Below are positions 11,441 through 64,000 of a DNA stretch of 64,000 nt, in pieces (positions within the stretch are counted from its first letter, which is position 1; every line of letters starts with the position of its first letter). The DNA is from Achatina immaculata (Eukaryota; Mollusca; Gastropoda; Stylommatophora; Achatinidae), in contig CM019696.1 of NCBI GenBank assembly GCA_009760885.1, positions 49,158,574 through 49,222,573 on the forward strand, in the 5' to 3' direction. The notes beneath the pieces are model-generated. The model did no database searches, was not told where the DNA came from, and saw nothing but the letters and a program-made list of their open reading frames with translations. The position numbers and the translations under genes were made by a program.

Positions 11441-12070
11441 GGGAATATCTTATACACTGAAAGACTAGATTTACACACGCCTGAAGACTGTAGATTACAA
11501 ACATTTATAAACTACACTCTTTGTTTACAGCAAACGAGGCAAACCATATGGTCACAAATACCTAGCGATGGTAAATTAACATCGGCTAATGTAAAATCAA
11601 AGCAAGCGACACGTTCTCTAGCTCTAAATACGGACCTTCGGATCTGGAAACCTCAACATACTGGAACCATCAAGATTTTCACATCAAGAATCCAGAATTC
11701 TCCAACATCAGAATTTATAAAACCACGATTTTGATCCAAACATCAGAGAATGTCAAATTTGTAACCGATTGTCTGAGGGAAAGTGTGTGTGTGAGAGAGA
11801 GAGGGAGACTTTTAACGCACCTAAAAGTCTTCGTGGAACGTCAGAGAACTTGGCTCACGCTAGTTCGCGTGTAGACACACAAGCAGGCCGTGAGTTGGCC
11901 TGCATGTAAGACTGGGTCATACTGCGCCCCGCTAGTTCCTCATCTGTTTTACAGTTTTATGAACTGTTTTGTTTTGTTTTGTTTTGTTTTTTAACACTGA
12001 CACAGCTGTGAGTAAATATGTTCTAATTTATACGGGTTCTCAGTTTTTAAACAATAACCTTTCCACTGTT
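11441..12070. other. No gene seen
   Basis: Contains a short GTGT/GAGA stretch (about 11,785) and a (GTTTT)n run (about 11,968). No gene or mobile element was recognised. Confidence 0.5.
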
Positions 12071-12089
12071 TGTAGCTGAAAGACTGATG

Positions 12090-13125
12090 GCTGGAGACAT
12101 GAGCCAATGTGTGAGACAGAGATGACTGAAGACATGAGCCAATGTGTGAGACAGAGATGACTGGAGACATGAGCCAATGTGTGAGACAGAGATGACTGAA
12201 GACATGAGCCAATGTGTGAGACAGAGATGACTGAAGACATGAGCCAATGTGTGAGACAGAGATGACTGAAGACATGAGCCAATGTGTGAGACAGAGATGA
12301 CTGAAGACATGAGCCAATGTGTGAGACAGAGATGACTGAAGACATGAGCCAGTGTGAGAGACAGAGATGACTGAAGACATGAGCCAGTGTGAGAGACAGA
12401 GATGACTGAAGACATGAGCCAATGTGTGAGACAGAGATGACTGGAGACATGAGCCAATGTGTGAGACAGAGATGACTGAAGACATGAGCCATGTGTGAGA
12501 CAGAGATGACTGAAGACATGAGCCATGTGTGAGACAGAGATGACTGAAGACATGAGCCATTGTGACAGACGGAGAGATGACTGAAGACATGAGCCAATGT
12601 GTGAGACAGAGATGACTGAAGACATGAGCCAGTGTGAGAGACAGAGATGACTGAAGACATGAGCCAGTGTGAGAGACAGAGATGACTGAAGACATGAGCC
12701 AATGTGTGAGACAGAGATGACTGGAGACATGAGCCAATGTGTGAGACAGAGATGACTGAAGACATGAGCCAATGTGTGAGACAGAGATGACTGAAGACAT
12801 GAGCCAATGTGTGAGACAGAGATGACTGAAGACATGAGCCAATGTGTGAGACAGAGATGACTGAAGACATGAGCCAATGTGTGAGACAGAGATGACTGAA
12901 GACATGAGCCAATGTGTGAGACAGAGATGACTGAAGACATGAGCCATTGTGACAGACGGAGAGATGACTGAACATGAGCCAGTGAGAGAGACAAAGAGAT
13001 TACTGGAGACATGAGCCAGTGTGAGAGACAGAGTTGACTGAAGACATGAGCCAGTGTGAGAGACAGAGATGACTGAAGACATGAGCCAGTGTGAGAGACA
13101 GAGATGACTGAAGACATGAGCCACT
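12090..13125. repeat. 35-bp minisatellite array, about 30 units
   Basis: The unit is AGACATGAGCCAATGTGTGA plus GACAGAGATGACTGA. Some units are 34 bp or carry CAGACGGAGAG variants. Three minus frames stay open over 0.9-1.1 kb only because 35 is not a multiple of 3. Confidence 0.96.
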
Positions 13126-13209
13126 GCTTTTGCTGATTAGCGGAAATGTGGAAATGATGCAAGAAAAAACAGATACCCTACACTCAATGGCTAGCAAAAC
13201 GGGAAGGAT

Positions 13210-13935
13210 ATTAACAAGAAAAAGATGAAAATGATTAAAAATCTAGTCGTGCAAGAGGAAAGAAGTATATTTTTAAGGAATAGCAATAGAAGAAGTCTCG
13301 GAAGTTACATAGATCAGGAGGGAGACACGAGGAAAGAAGTTAGAACAACCAGAATAGCAAAGGCAGCACTGGGCTTTAAAAACCGTGAGAAAATATGGAC
13401 ATTAAAATTCCTAAGCACAAGAACCAAGTGTAGGATTTTCAATTCAAGTGTAATTTTAAAAACAACAACAACAATAACAACAACAACAACAACAACAAAA
13501 TACCCATCCTTGCGTTTGCATGCGAAAGCTGGAAATCAACCAAAGAAACAGAGGACAGAGTGGATACGTTCGAAACCAAATGCCTACGAAAAATACTTTG
13601 TATACAGTGGAACGAACTGAAGCCTAAAACGGAGATATGAGAAAAGATGAGCATGCAGCAAACAGACTCTGCAGTGATCAAGAAAAGAAGGCGGGCCTAT
13701 GTGGGCCACGTGATGAGATGAAACAATCAGAGAGTCACAAAGCAAACCATCAAATGGGAAACGTGTGGGGGGAGGGGGGATGTAAAAATAGGTCGACCTC
13801 GAGAGATCCTAAAGAGAACACTGACAAGAGAGGCTAAGACGACTTGTATCAAATCGTTTGATAAGATTGAGAAGTTGGCCGAGACACTCTGCGAGCCCTG
13901 TGTGACGCTTGGCGGTACTAGAAGCATGTAAGATG
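13210..13935 (+). mobile_element. LINE RT C-terminal fragment with internal (AAC)n
   Basis: Broken frames read as a non-LTR RT tail: CESWKSTKETED, TFETKCLRKIL, RAYVGHVMR, IGRPREILKRTL and LAETLCEPC. An (AAC)n run at about 13,460-13,497 interrupts it. A second copy of the family tail is at 37,865-38,095. Confidence 0.75.
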
Positions 13936-14437
13936 CAGGATTATGGATCTGAAAGCTGATATTTTGTTTCAGAATAAAATGTTATTGCCGGCTGAAAAAA
14001 AGACAGGTTTAGATCAAGGGTTCTCAACATTGTGACAATTGGAGACCTTCAATGAATTCTCCGCCTGCCAGACTGTGGAAATGTTCACCATCATCACCCC
14101 CACCCCTTAGGTACAGGAATGTTAAAAGCATTTAAGAAAAAAGCAAGAACAGCTTTTTTTAAATAACAAGCACACAGTCTGCACCTTAATCAATCAAAAA
14201 TAAACAGGACAAAGAAATATAGAAGAAAGATAAAGTATAAATTCACACGAATTATATGCAACAAATAGGAATGGATACAATAGAATACATGGAGTACTCA
14301 GCTATGGCTTCTAAGAAGCTGAGTTCAACGTCTAAGTCACATCTAAATCCTTGTGAAGGAACATCTAATATGTTAAACAGTAAGAGGAAGGTTAATTATA
14401 GACTCTTAGAAAAGGATGAAGGACAGAGGGTTTGGAT

Positions 14438-15541
14438 CAGCGGTTCTTAAAGTAACATGTTGAGAAAACCCCAATGAAATGGAGGGTTTGAGGACAAAAA
14501 AGGGACAGGGCCGTCAGAAGCAGATGAAAAAATAAAGGGTTCATGGGGAATGTTACAGAGCATGGATTTTTCACAGTTTGCTCCCCTGCATTATTAATTA
14601 AAGTTAACGCCCTTGCTTTTTTTTCTTAATAATTACATTTTGAGGTATTTCCCTTGAGTTTCCCTTGCAGAGCTTTGACTTTTAAAATAATGCTCACTTG
14701 TTTCGAGTGTTTCAGAGAACACGGGGAAAATGCTGGGAAACTTTGTGTGGGTAATTTTTGGTCTGGGAGAGATTATGGAGCCTGTGTCCATAGTCGTGAG
14801 AGAGCCAGTCCTGTTTTCGAGACCTGGTGTTCACAAGTGCGAGACTAAGGTGTCCTCGAGTGATTTCTTTATGTTACGTGGAGACCCCGCTGGCCGTTGT
14901 TACTGTTACTTGTGTTATTTATGTTCTGTGTACTTCCACCAGCAGCGTGCCATGTGTGAGCTGGTGCTCATCCGTCGTCAAGGAATTTAATCATCATCAT
15001 GTTCCACTGTTAAATGACTTGTTAACTCCTGACAAGCGGCTTTTTTTCCCCACGAAGTGTAGTTTAACTGAAAGATGTCAAATCTGGGTCCTAGCACAGG
15101 TGTATCATACAGAGAATTATGACGTCTATCACGGGTGTATCATACAGAGAATTATGACGTCTATCACGGGTGTATCATACAGAGAATTATGACGTCTATC
15201 ACGGGTGTATCATACAGAGAATTATGACGTCTATCACGAGTGTATCATACAGAGAATTATGACGTCTATCACGAGTGTATCATACAGAGAATTATGACGT
15301 CTATCACGGGTGTATCATACAGAGAATTATGACGTCTATCACGGGTGTATCATACAGAGAATTATGACGTCTATCACGAGTGTATCATACAGAGAATTAT
15401 ACCGATTGTCACGAGTGTGACTTTGTCAAATCATCTCACCATCTGGTACGCTCCAAATCTGACGAGGGAGACTGCAACATGACCAGGAACGTGGTCTGAG
15501 GGCACTGGTCGGCAGCCAGAAAAAAATCTTGAGAACTGCTG
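14438..15541. mobile_element. hAT-like non-autonomous element
   Basis: Left end CAGCGGTTCTTAA (14,438) and right end TTGAGAACTGCTG (ending 15,541) are inverted with 11 of 13 matches, and fit the CAG-GGTTCTCAA type of hAT termini. Flanking octamers GTTTGGAT and ATTTCGAT match at 6 of 8 positions, compatible with an aged 8-bp target duplication. No transposase is inside; the interior holds a 35-bp array. Confidence 0.55.
15090..15410. repeat. 35-bp minisatellite array inside the hAT-like element
   Basis: About nine units of GACGTCTATCACGGGTGTAT plus CATACAGAGAATTAT, exactly 35 bp apart. Confidence 0.95.
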
Positions 15542-15689
15542 ATTTCGATAAATGGAGAACAGAACTCTGTGATAAAAGCCAGTCAACTTTTTTGCCCTGG
15601 TAACATCTGCCGATGTGAGTATTTCGTGGCCAACCTGTACCATCTCTGAGCATGGAGCCACAGCAGAAGTCGTGGAAAACTATGCAGGA

Positions 15690-16085
15690 GTCTCCAGGTA
15701 TGAGATCTAAGTCTCCAGGTATGAGATCTAAGTCTCCAGGTATAAGATCTAAGTCTCCAGGTAAGAGATCTAAGTTTCCAGGTATGAGATATAAGTCTCC
15801 AGGTAAGAGATCTAAGTTTCCAGGTATGAGATCTAAGTCTCCAGGTATGAGATCTAAGTCTCCAGGTATGAGATCTAAGTTTCTAGGTATGAGATCTAAG
15901 TTTCTAGGTATGAGATCTAAGTTTCCAGGTATGAGATCTAAGTCTCCAGGTATGAGATCTAAGTCTCCAGGTATGAGATCTAAGTTTCTAGGTATGAGAT
16001 CTAAGTTTCCAGGTATGAGATCTAAGTTTCCAGGTATGAGATCTAAGTTTCTAGGTATGAGATCTAAGTTTCTAGGTATGATATC
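15690..16085. repeat. 21-bp minisatellite, about 19 units
   Basis: The unit TCTCCAGGTATGAGATCTAAG is in a coding-compatible period, giving an (RSKSPGM)n reading on +. Each unit has CAG|GTATGAG, a good 5' splice-site match, and a BglII-like AGATCT. No sign of a real gene. Confidence 0.94.
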
Positions 16086-16199
16086 TATGTGTACAACAGG
16101 GAAAAAAATCTGGCTCAAGACAAGGCAGGCGAAGAAAATGCTACAGCAAGGAAAATCCTTACACAAATTTCTACTTCTAGTATTGTAGTATTAATGGTG

Positions 16200-16640
16200 C
16201 AGCATTAAATTTCTACTATTTATATAAATGCAATCTATTGTGTTATATTATACTGTTTTAAATTAATGTCTTGATGTTTACATAAATATTATACTATTTA
16301 TATTAACGCTATACTGTTTATGTTAATGCTGTACTTTTTATATCAATTCTATACTCTTTATACTAAGTCTATACTCCTAACTATATTAATGCTGGACGCT
16401 TGTTTGTGCTAAGACTATACTCTTTATATTAAGACCATACTCTTTACATTAGTGCTATATTGTTTACATTAATGCTATATTGTTTATAATAAAGGTACAC
16501 TGTTTATATTAAAGATATAATGTTCACATTAACACTTGAAGAAACGGTCATGCTCTGCTGCTGACCTAGAGATGGGCCTTCCTTGCACCCAGGGCAGTCC
16601 CTTACTTTACTATTTATATTAATGATATACTGTTTATAGA
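16200..16640. repeat. AT-rich degenerate repeat
   Basis: Irregular repeats of ATACTGTTTATATTAA and relatives. No coding signal. Confidence 0.7.
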
Positions 16641-18000
16641 AACGCTTCATTTTTATGTTCAGATTATTTTATTAATTATATTACATCAATTATGCAGCAG
16701 GAGCAGCTTAGCCAATAGTTAACTGCCTTCTCGCTAAGAGGTAGTGAGGTTGGAGACAAGCTATAGACGCCCGTAGAGAAGTCAGCTGTAAAGAGCTGGT
16801 GCTTTTTTCAGCTCATAAAAGGCTGAGAAACACTGTGCAGATTAATACTAAACCACTTATCTTAGTCCTGCACAGATTATAACCGCTGTGGGAAGTTACA
16901 ATGGTGAGGTAACGATGTTACGTTTCCCGGCATATTATGCCAGACAGTTACTGTAAACAGTTCCTCCTGTGATATGTGTGATACTTGTTCTTATTTTGGT
17001 CCTGTTTGTAGGTCGACAGACAAAAGTTCCAGAAAACAGGTACTAGCTTATCGCCCTCAAAGGACCCAGTTCTAAATTCTTTTACCCCATTATCTTACAT
17101 ACCTCACTATGTACGCAGGCCACTTAGGCTAACAATCTGGCGTGCTGGAGTACTTCATTTGTGTGATTTTTAACAATGGACTATCATTATGAAGTTACAC
17201 TTACACAGTCTGTGTTAACGTAGCAACTATCATCACTGCCTTGTCCCGCTGGCTATATAAGCAGGTTCTCAAATGGAGATAACTTATAGTCTTAACGTTC
17301 CTTGATGTTTTTAGGGGAGGTAAACTATGCTTTTTTTCTGCCGTACCGATCTATCGTTTCCTTGGATACATGTAAATCGGTTCAAACGTTTTTTTCTCAG
17401 CAAAATACCAGCTGTTAAAAACAGACAGTGTGTTTATACAGGATTTCCTGCATTGCGTTTGAGATTTTGATTTGTCTTCCAGGCAATGTTGGCAACCATT
17501 CATGAGTTTATTTAATTATGAATTATTATCATACTCGTGTAGTGATGCCAGTACAAAACCATGGCATTAACTCTTAGACTACCATCAGGCATTTAAATTC
17601 CTTTTTTAGAAAATTTATGTATGTGAGATAATATGGGATATAACTGCAATGGCATTTGTACGGCCTTTTGGCTATTTTAATCAACAACCCTCACCACACA
17701 CGTGGTAAAATTATCTAGCAAGCCCATGCGGGCATTAAAATTAAAAAAAAAAAAAATTTAAATAAAGCCGATAATAATCACAGCGATATGGTTTTGTTCT
17801 ACAATTAGGAGTTTGCGATTTTAAACTGTAAAAATAGGCATTGCGTCATTTTCATCCCTCGGGGGCGGGGCGGGGCAAAAGGTTGAGAAAACCTGGTCTG
17901 TTTTGTTGTATGGATACAAGCATCATGGTAAGTTTACCGTTTTCTTTAGCTTAAGTTGCTCCTAGCATTGGCCGTCCAAGTTTGATTCTTTGGTCATTGT
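16641..18000. other. No gene seen; short hAT-like ends
   Basis: No coding region. GGCTGAGAAACACTG (about 16,831) and GGTTGAGAAAACCTG (about 17,881) look like isolated hAT-type termini, but I could not pair them with left ends and target duplications. Confidence 0.45.
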
Positions 18001-18004
18001 GATA

Positions 18005-18135
18005 GGACATCTCAGCGTTGTATCTAGTGATAGGACCTTATATCACCCTACATCTGAGTGCTGTATCTTGTGATAGGACCTGATATCACCCTACATCTGA
18101 GTGCTGTATCTTGTGATAGGACCTTATATAACCCA
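18005..18135. repeat. Short tandem repeat, about 3 units
   Basis: Three diverged copies of GTGATAGGACCTTATATCAC with CTGAGTGCTGTATCT, about 50 bp apart. Confidence 0.8.
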
Positions 18136-18865
18136 TCATTTCAGCGCTGTTTCTAGATTCCTGGCAAAAGTTCTGCCCATCTACCAAACTTTTATGTTTC
18201 GTTGGTCTTGGTGTGTGGATAGCACGTATGAAGAACACATACAAGCAGAAACATGGGGAAAACAGGAATCTCTTGAAAAGAATCAAAAGATCTGAAAATG
18301 TGGTCAGAAGCGATCCTTGACAAGCACTTGACAACCCGCAAGATCATAACGACTTACAAATTTACCAAGCGACTCCACAGCCCATTACGGCAATGACATT
18401 TTAACACAGCATGTAATGATATCAGAGTAGCGAGATAATAGTCATAACAAGCGTTTATGAAGCAATTTGCATGACAGCACTTGCGAATACGCGTTGATTA
18501 TTACAAGTTTAGATGTGAGCTCATCGCTGAGGTGGGAGAGATGAAGTAATCTAGTAGCGAGGCAACAGCGCGGTACACAAGTATAGCTCTTCCTCAGAAA
18601 TCAACGAAACATGAAAGAAACTGCTCATTGAAACCAAGAAAGCGCGCATGAGCTTGGAATTTCAGATTTTGTGTTAGTTACTGATTATTCCTTGGAATAT
18701 TCCAATTTAGAAAAAATTGTTATAATAATTCTTGTCTAATTATGTTTTCTTTTCTCTTGGCTCGCTTGTATGTCCATGCGAAGAGAAGATTTGGTGAAGT
18801 TCTTCATCTTTGGTAATCCCATCTTGTTTTATGTGAGGCAGTGATTAGTTCTTCTCTGCCTCGGG
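18136..18865. other. No gene seen
   Basis: No coding region, RNA gene or repeat was recognised in this stretch. Confidence 0.5.
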
Positions 18866-18869
18866 CCAC

Positions 18870-19685
18870 GGGAGGTATGAGATAGGGTAGTGGGGGAGGG
18901 AGAGGTTCTGAAATAAGGCCACGAAGAGGGGGAGGGGGCAGGTCGAGGAAGAGGAAGGGTCTGAGAAAGGTGAGGAGGGGAAAGATCTGAAGGAGCTTCG
19001 TGAGAGGGTCTGAGATTAGGGGGGGGGGGGCGGGTCTTGGAGGGGTGTTTCTGAGATAGGCCTAGGGTGGGTGAAAGGAAGGAGGAGGGGGCATACGTCT
19101 GAGATAGGTTCGCGGTGGGTGAAAAAGGGGGGGGGGTGGAGAGGGCGCAGGTCTAAGATAGGTTCTCGGTGGGTGAAAAAGGGGGGGGGGCGCAAGTCTA
19201 AGATAAGTTTGAGGTAGGTGAAAGGGGGGGGGGGCGCAGGTCTGAGATAGGTTTGAGGTGGGTGAAAGGCGGGGCGCAAATCTGAGATAGGTTCGAGGTG
19301 GGTGAAAGGGGGGCGCAGGTCTGATATAGTTTCGAGGTGAGTGAAAGGATGAAAGGGGGTGATGTAAATCTGAGATAGGTTCGAGGTGGGTTAAGGGTGA
19401 AAGGGGGGCGCAGATATGAGATAGGTTCGAGGTGGGTGAAGGTGAAAGAGGGGCGCAGGTCTGAGATAGGTTCGAGGTGGGTGAAGGGTGAAAGGGGGGC
19501 GCAGATCTGAGATAGGTTCGAGGTGGGTGAAGGGTGAAAGGGGGGCGCAGGTCTGATATAGGTTCGAGGTGGGTGAAGGGTGAAAGGGGGGGGGGGGCGC
19601 AGATCTGAGATAGGTTCGAGGTGGGTGAAGAGTGAAAGGGGGGCGCAGGTCTGATATAGGCCTGCGGTGTGGGAGAGGAGAGGTC
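18870..19685. repeat. G-rich ~45-bp repeat array with G-runs
   Basis: Units of GATAGGTTCGAGGTGGGTGA with GGTGAAAGGGGGGCGCAG recur about 15 times. G-runs of 6-12 are frequent on the + strand, so G-quadruplex formation is plausible. Pro-rich minus frames are artefacts. Confidence 0.9.
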
Positions 19686-19734
19686 TGAATCTCAATATTA
19701 AAAAAAACAACTTTTTCATGGGTCACAGGTCATG

Positions 19735-20150
19735 TGTCATTGCTGATGTAGGGTCACAGGTCATGTGTCATTGCTGATGTAGGGTCATAGGTCATGTATC
19801 ATTGTTGGTGCAGGGTCGCAGATCGTGTATCACTGCTGGTGCAGGGTCGCAGGTCATGTATCATTGCTGGTGTAGGGTCGCAGGCCATGTATCATTGCTG
19901 TGTAGGGTCGCAGGTCATGTGTCATTGCTGTGTAGGGTCGCAGGGCATGTGTCATTGCTGTGTAGGGTCGCAGGTCATGTGTCATTGCTGTGTAGGGTCG
20001 CAGGTCATGTGTCATTGCTGTGTAGGGTCGCAGGTCATGTGTCATTGCTGTGTAGGGTCGCAGGTCATGTGTCATTGCTGTGTAGGGTCGCAGGTCATGT
20101 GTCATTGCTGTGTAGGGTCACAGGTCATGTGTCATTGCTGGTGTAGGGTC
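19735..20150. repeat. 30-bp minisatellite, about 14 units
   Basis: The unit is GTAGGGTCGCAGGTCATGTG plus TCATTGCTGT. Because the period is 10 codons, one + frame reads as a Cys/His-rich decapeptide repeat (CHCCVGSQVM). I regard this as an artefact because there is no start context, splice signal or conserved flanking sequence. Confidence 0.93.
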
Positions 20151-20179
20151 TTTCTCAACACAGTTTGTGAACCGCTGAT

Positions 20180-20515
20180 GTAAGTTTTATAGTTCACCAT
20201 CCCTCTCTTTCTATTCTCATTTTCTTCTCTTGTCTCGTCTTTTTGTTATCTAGGACACTCAGCATCATTTCACGAAAAGCCAGATTTCAGGGGGGAGAAA
20301 AACACATCAGCCACTTGTAAAAAAAATGAGCATCATAAGGACAAGAGACAGGGTCTTTTCCAACAATGGCTCGCTGGTCCCAGTAATTATATTCCACTCC
20401 TAGCGCAGCCATCTTTGATCCCAGTTAATGCCACAAGAGAAGAAAAGTTCTTTTTTTACCTTATTTTTCCATCACGAAACGTATCCCAGAATGCCCGGAT
20501 TACATATCCTTACAA
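20180..20515. other. No gene seen
   Basis: Unique-looking sequence. A GTGAACCGCTG motif near 20,167 resembles a hAT terminus, but its partner was not found. Confidence 0.45.
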
Positions 20516-20519
20516 ATAA

Positions 20520-20790
20520 TTATAACGTAAGCTGCCAGACAGCTTTTGCGACCATGCTTCTCCATCTTGGGTGGTCCTTGCACATTGTTCTTAAAGTATG
20601 TGGCCCGCGTGAAATTGGGAAACTTTTTTTTTTGGGTCCGCCGAACAAAAAACAAACAAAAATATTGCGACGGCCTAGTGTCCCATTTAACCCAGCTGGT
20701 AGAAATGGGTGCATGGATCCTCCTGAAGTTTGGGATGGGGAAATACTGGCTACATCAGCCTCTAGTGTGCTGTGATTATTATGTGTCGCG
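20520..20790 (+). mobile_element. Strongly decayed SINE-like remnant
   Basis: CCCAGCTGGTAGAAATGGGT and ACATCAGCCTCTAGTGTGCT match the SINE body at 5,192. The tRNA-like head is not recognisable. Confidence 0.5.
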
Positions 20791-20844
20791 CCGGACAGCG
20801 TTGGCCATCATGTTTCTCCATCTTGCCTTGTCCTTGGTGTTTCC

Positions 20845-21222
20845 AGTAATTCAGATGTTTTTCTTTGTCTATGCTTCTTGGTCAGCCCACTGAGATGTTT
20901 TTCTTTGTCTATGCTTCTTGGTCAGCCCACTGAGATGTTTTTCTTTGTCTATGCTTCTTGGTCAGCCCACTGAGATGTTTTTCTTTGTCTATGCTTCTTG
21001 GTCAGCCCACTGAGATGTTTTTCTTTGTCTATGCTTCTTGGTCAGCCCACTGAGATGTTTTTCTTTGTCTATGCCGCTTCATCAGCCCACTGAGATATTT
21101 TTCTTTGTCTATGCCGCTTCATCAGCCCACTGAGATATTTTTCTTTTTCTCTGCCGCTTCATCAGCCCACTGAGATGTTTTTCTTTGTCTATGCCGTTTC
21201 ATCAGCCCACTGAGATGTTTTT
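20845..21222. repeat. 40-bp minisatellite, about 9 units
   Basis: The unit is GTCAGCCCACTGAGATGTTT plus TTCTTTGTCTATGCTTCTTG. The later units carry a CCGCTTCATCAG variant. Confidence 0.95.
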
Positions 21223-21249
21223 CTCTTGACCTTCCTTTACCCCTTGAAT

Positions 21250-21690
21250 TTTCCAGTTATTTCTAGATCCTCCACTTCTGTCTTTTCATGATATGTCCAA
21301 GAAATTTTGATTGTTTAAAAAAACATCATTTTAACTAGTTTTTTTTGCTTTGAAGCCTTATTTGAGGACCTCTTCTTTTGTCTTTTTTTTCTGTCTGTCC
21401 AGAATATCTGTTGCATCTTTCATCAAAACCACATTCCCGTTGCTTCCAGTTTCTTTGCCATATTTTTATTGACTGTCCACGTTTCACGGCCATACAGAAA
21501 TATTGGTTCTATATACCACTACTATGATACTCTTTTCTTCATTTGTATGGACATTCTCTTATTTGTTACTATCTTCTTCGTGTCATAAAAAGGTCTTTTG
21601 TCTTACATGTTCGTGATTTTATTTAATTTGCCTACTTGCCATCAGCTGTTGTTGTTGTTCCAAGGTAGCTGAGTTTATTTACTTGTGTCA
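21250..21690 (-). mobile_element. LINE RT C-terminal fragment
   Basis: Minus-strand frames with breaks read FLYGRETWTVNKN, KKLEATGMWF, QIFWTDR and FLGHIMKR, the typical order in non-LTR RT tails. Located just upstream of the first ABCB coding exon. Confidence 0.75.
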
Positions 21691-21910
21691 GTGTCTTCCA
21701 TTTTGAAAATATATTGCACTCTGGTATCTTTATTCTTTTTTGATATCGCCATTGTTTCTGTCTTGTTGTTCTATGCCTCTTTTACGGCTCTCTTCCAAAA
21801 TCTTGCTCACAAGTTAGAAGTAAACATCGAACAAAATCTAAGGTACTACAGACAGACAGACACGCGTACATATTCGCTACTCTCTTACAGTTGAACTACG
21901 GAGACAAAAT

Positions 21911-64000
<42,090 letters not shown>

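Noticed and set aside
10990..13125. CRISPR-like arrays
   Set aside because: Units are directly adjacent with no unique spacers, no cas genes, and the window is eukaryotic.
11991..13162. Long minus-strand frames of 310-377 residues
   Set aside because: Artefact of the 35-bp array. Residue repeats are simply the unit read in three frames.
15652..16188. (RSKSPGM)n reading, resembling an SR-type protein
   Set aside because: A 21-bp minisatellite gives this by period alone. No splice or expression context.
16831..20172. Further complete hAT-like elements
   Set aside because: Single terminus-like motifs at 16,831, 17,881 and 20,167 could not be paired with matching left ends and target duplications.
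19794..20183. Cys/His-rich decapeptide repeat reading
   Set aside because: A 30-bp array gives one open frame. Cys/His spacing does not match a known metal-binding fold, and there are no flanking gene signals.

Overview
This is an animal nuclear genome window. It contains GT-AG introns, non-LTR retrotransposon, Penelope-like, Tc1/mariner and hAT-like remnants, tRNA-derived SINEs, and very heavy minisatellite content. The SINE and transposon types look lophotrochozoan, most like a mollusc and perhaps a gastropod. That placement is an inference, not something the sequence proves.

The only host protein-coding gene I can support starts at 21,911 on the + strand and runs off the right edge. It is a full-length-type ABC subfamily B transporter (ABCB1 / P-glycoprotein / MDR-like). 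Sixteen coding exons, plus the start of a probable seventeenth, encode 786 codons: N-terminus, TM1-TM6, the complete first nucleotide-binding domain (Walker A, Q-loop, LSGGQ signature, Walker B, D-loop, H-loop), an acidic/basic linker, and TM7 of the second membrane domain. All junctions are GT-AG and all phases agree, counting one copy of each duplicated exon.

Layout: 1-21,890 holds no host gene. It is minisatellite arrays, microsatellites and decayed mobile elements: a Tc1-like transposase pseudogene, Penelope-like fragments, SINEs, LINE 3' ends, a 1.4-kb retro-insertion with a perfect 12-bp target-site duplication, and a 1.1-kb hAT-like non-autonomous element. From 21,891 to 64,000 the ABCB gene is spread over introns loaded with arrays. 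Intron 3 (7.9 kb) contains a 3.6-kb quasi-palindrome whose two arms are the same 37-bp minisatellite in opposite orientation. Intron 9 (5.5 kb) has 22-bp and 40-bp arrays and a mariner copy with both ends visible.

The most unusual part is 48,295-62,322. Four separate local tandem duplications hit consecutive exons of NBD1 and the linker. The 3' end of exon 11 with its donor site is amplified as a 40-bp minisatellite. A 1,829-bp segment duplicates exon 12 and truncates one copy of exon 13. A 2,430-bp segment duplicates exon 14. A 370-bp segment duplicates the 3' part of exon 15. By length, exon 12 copies could both be included in frame, whereas exon 14 copies (199 nt) can only be used one at a time. 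Other notable items are a pentapeptide coding repeat giving five evenly spaced N-glycosylation sequons in the first extracellular loop, and minisatellites that arose at the same site inside two different LINE copies.
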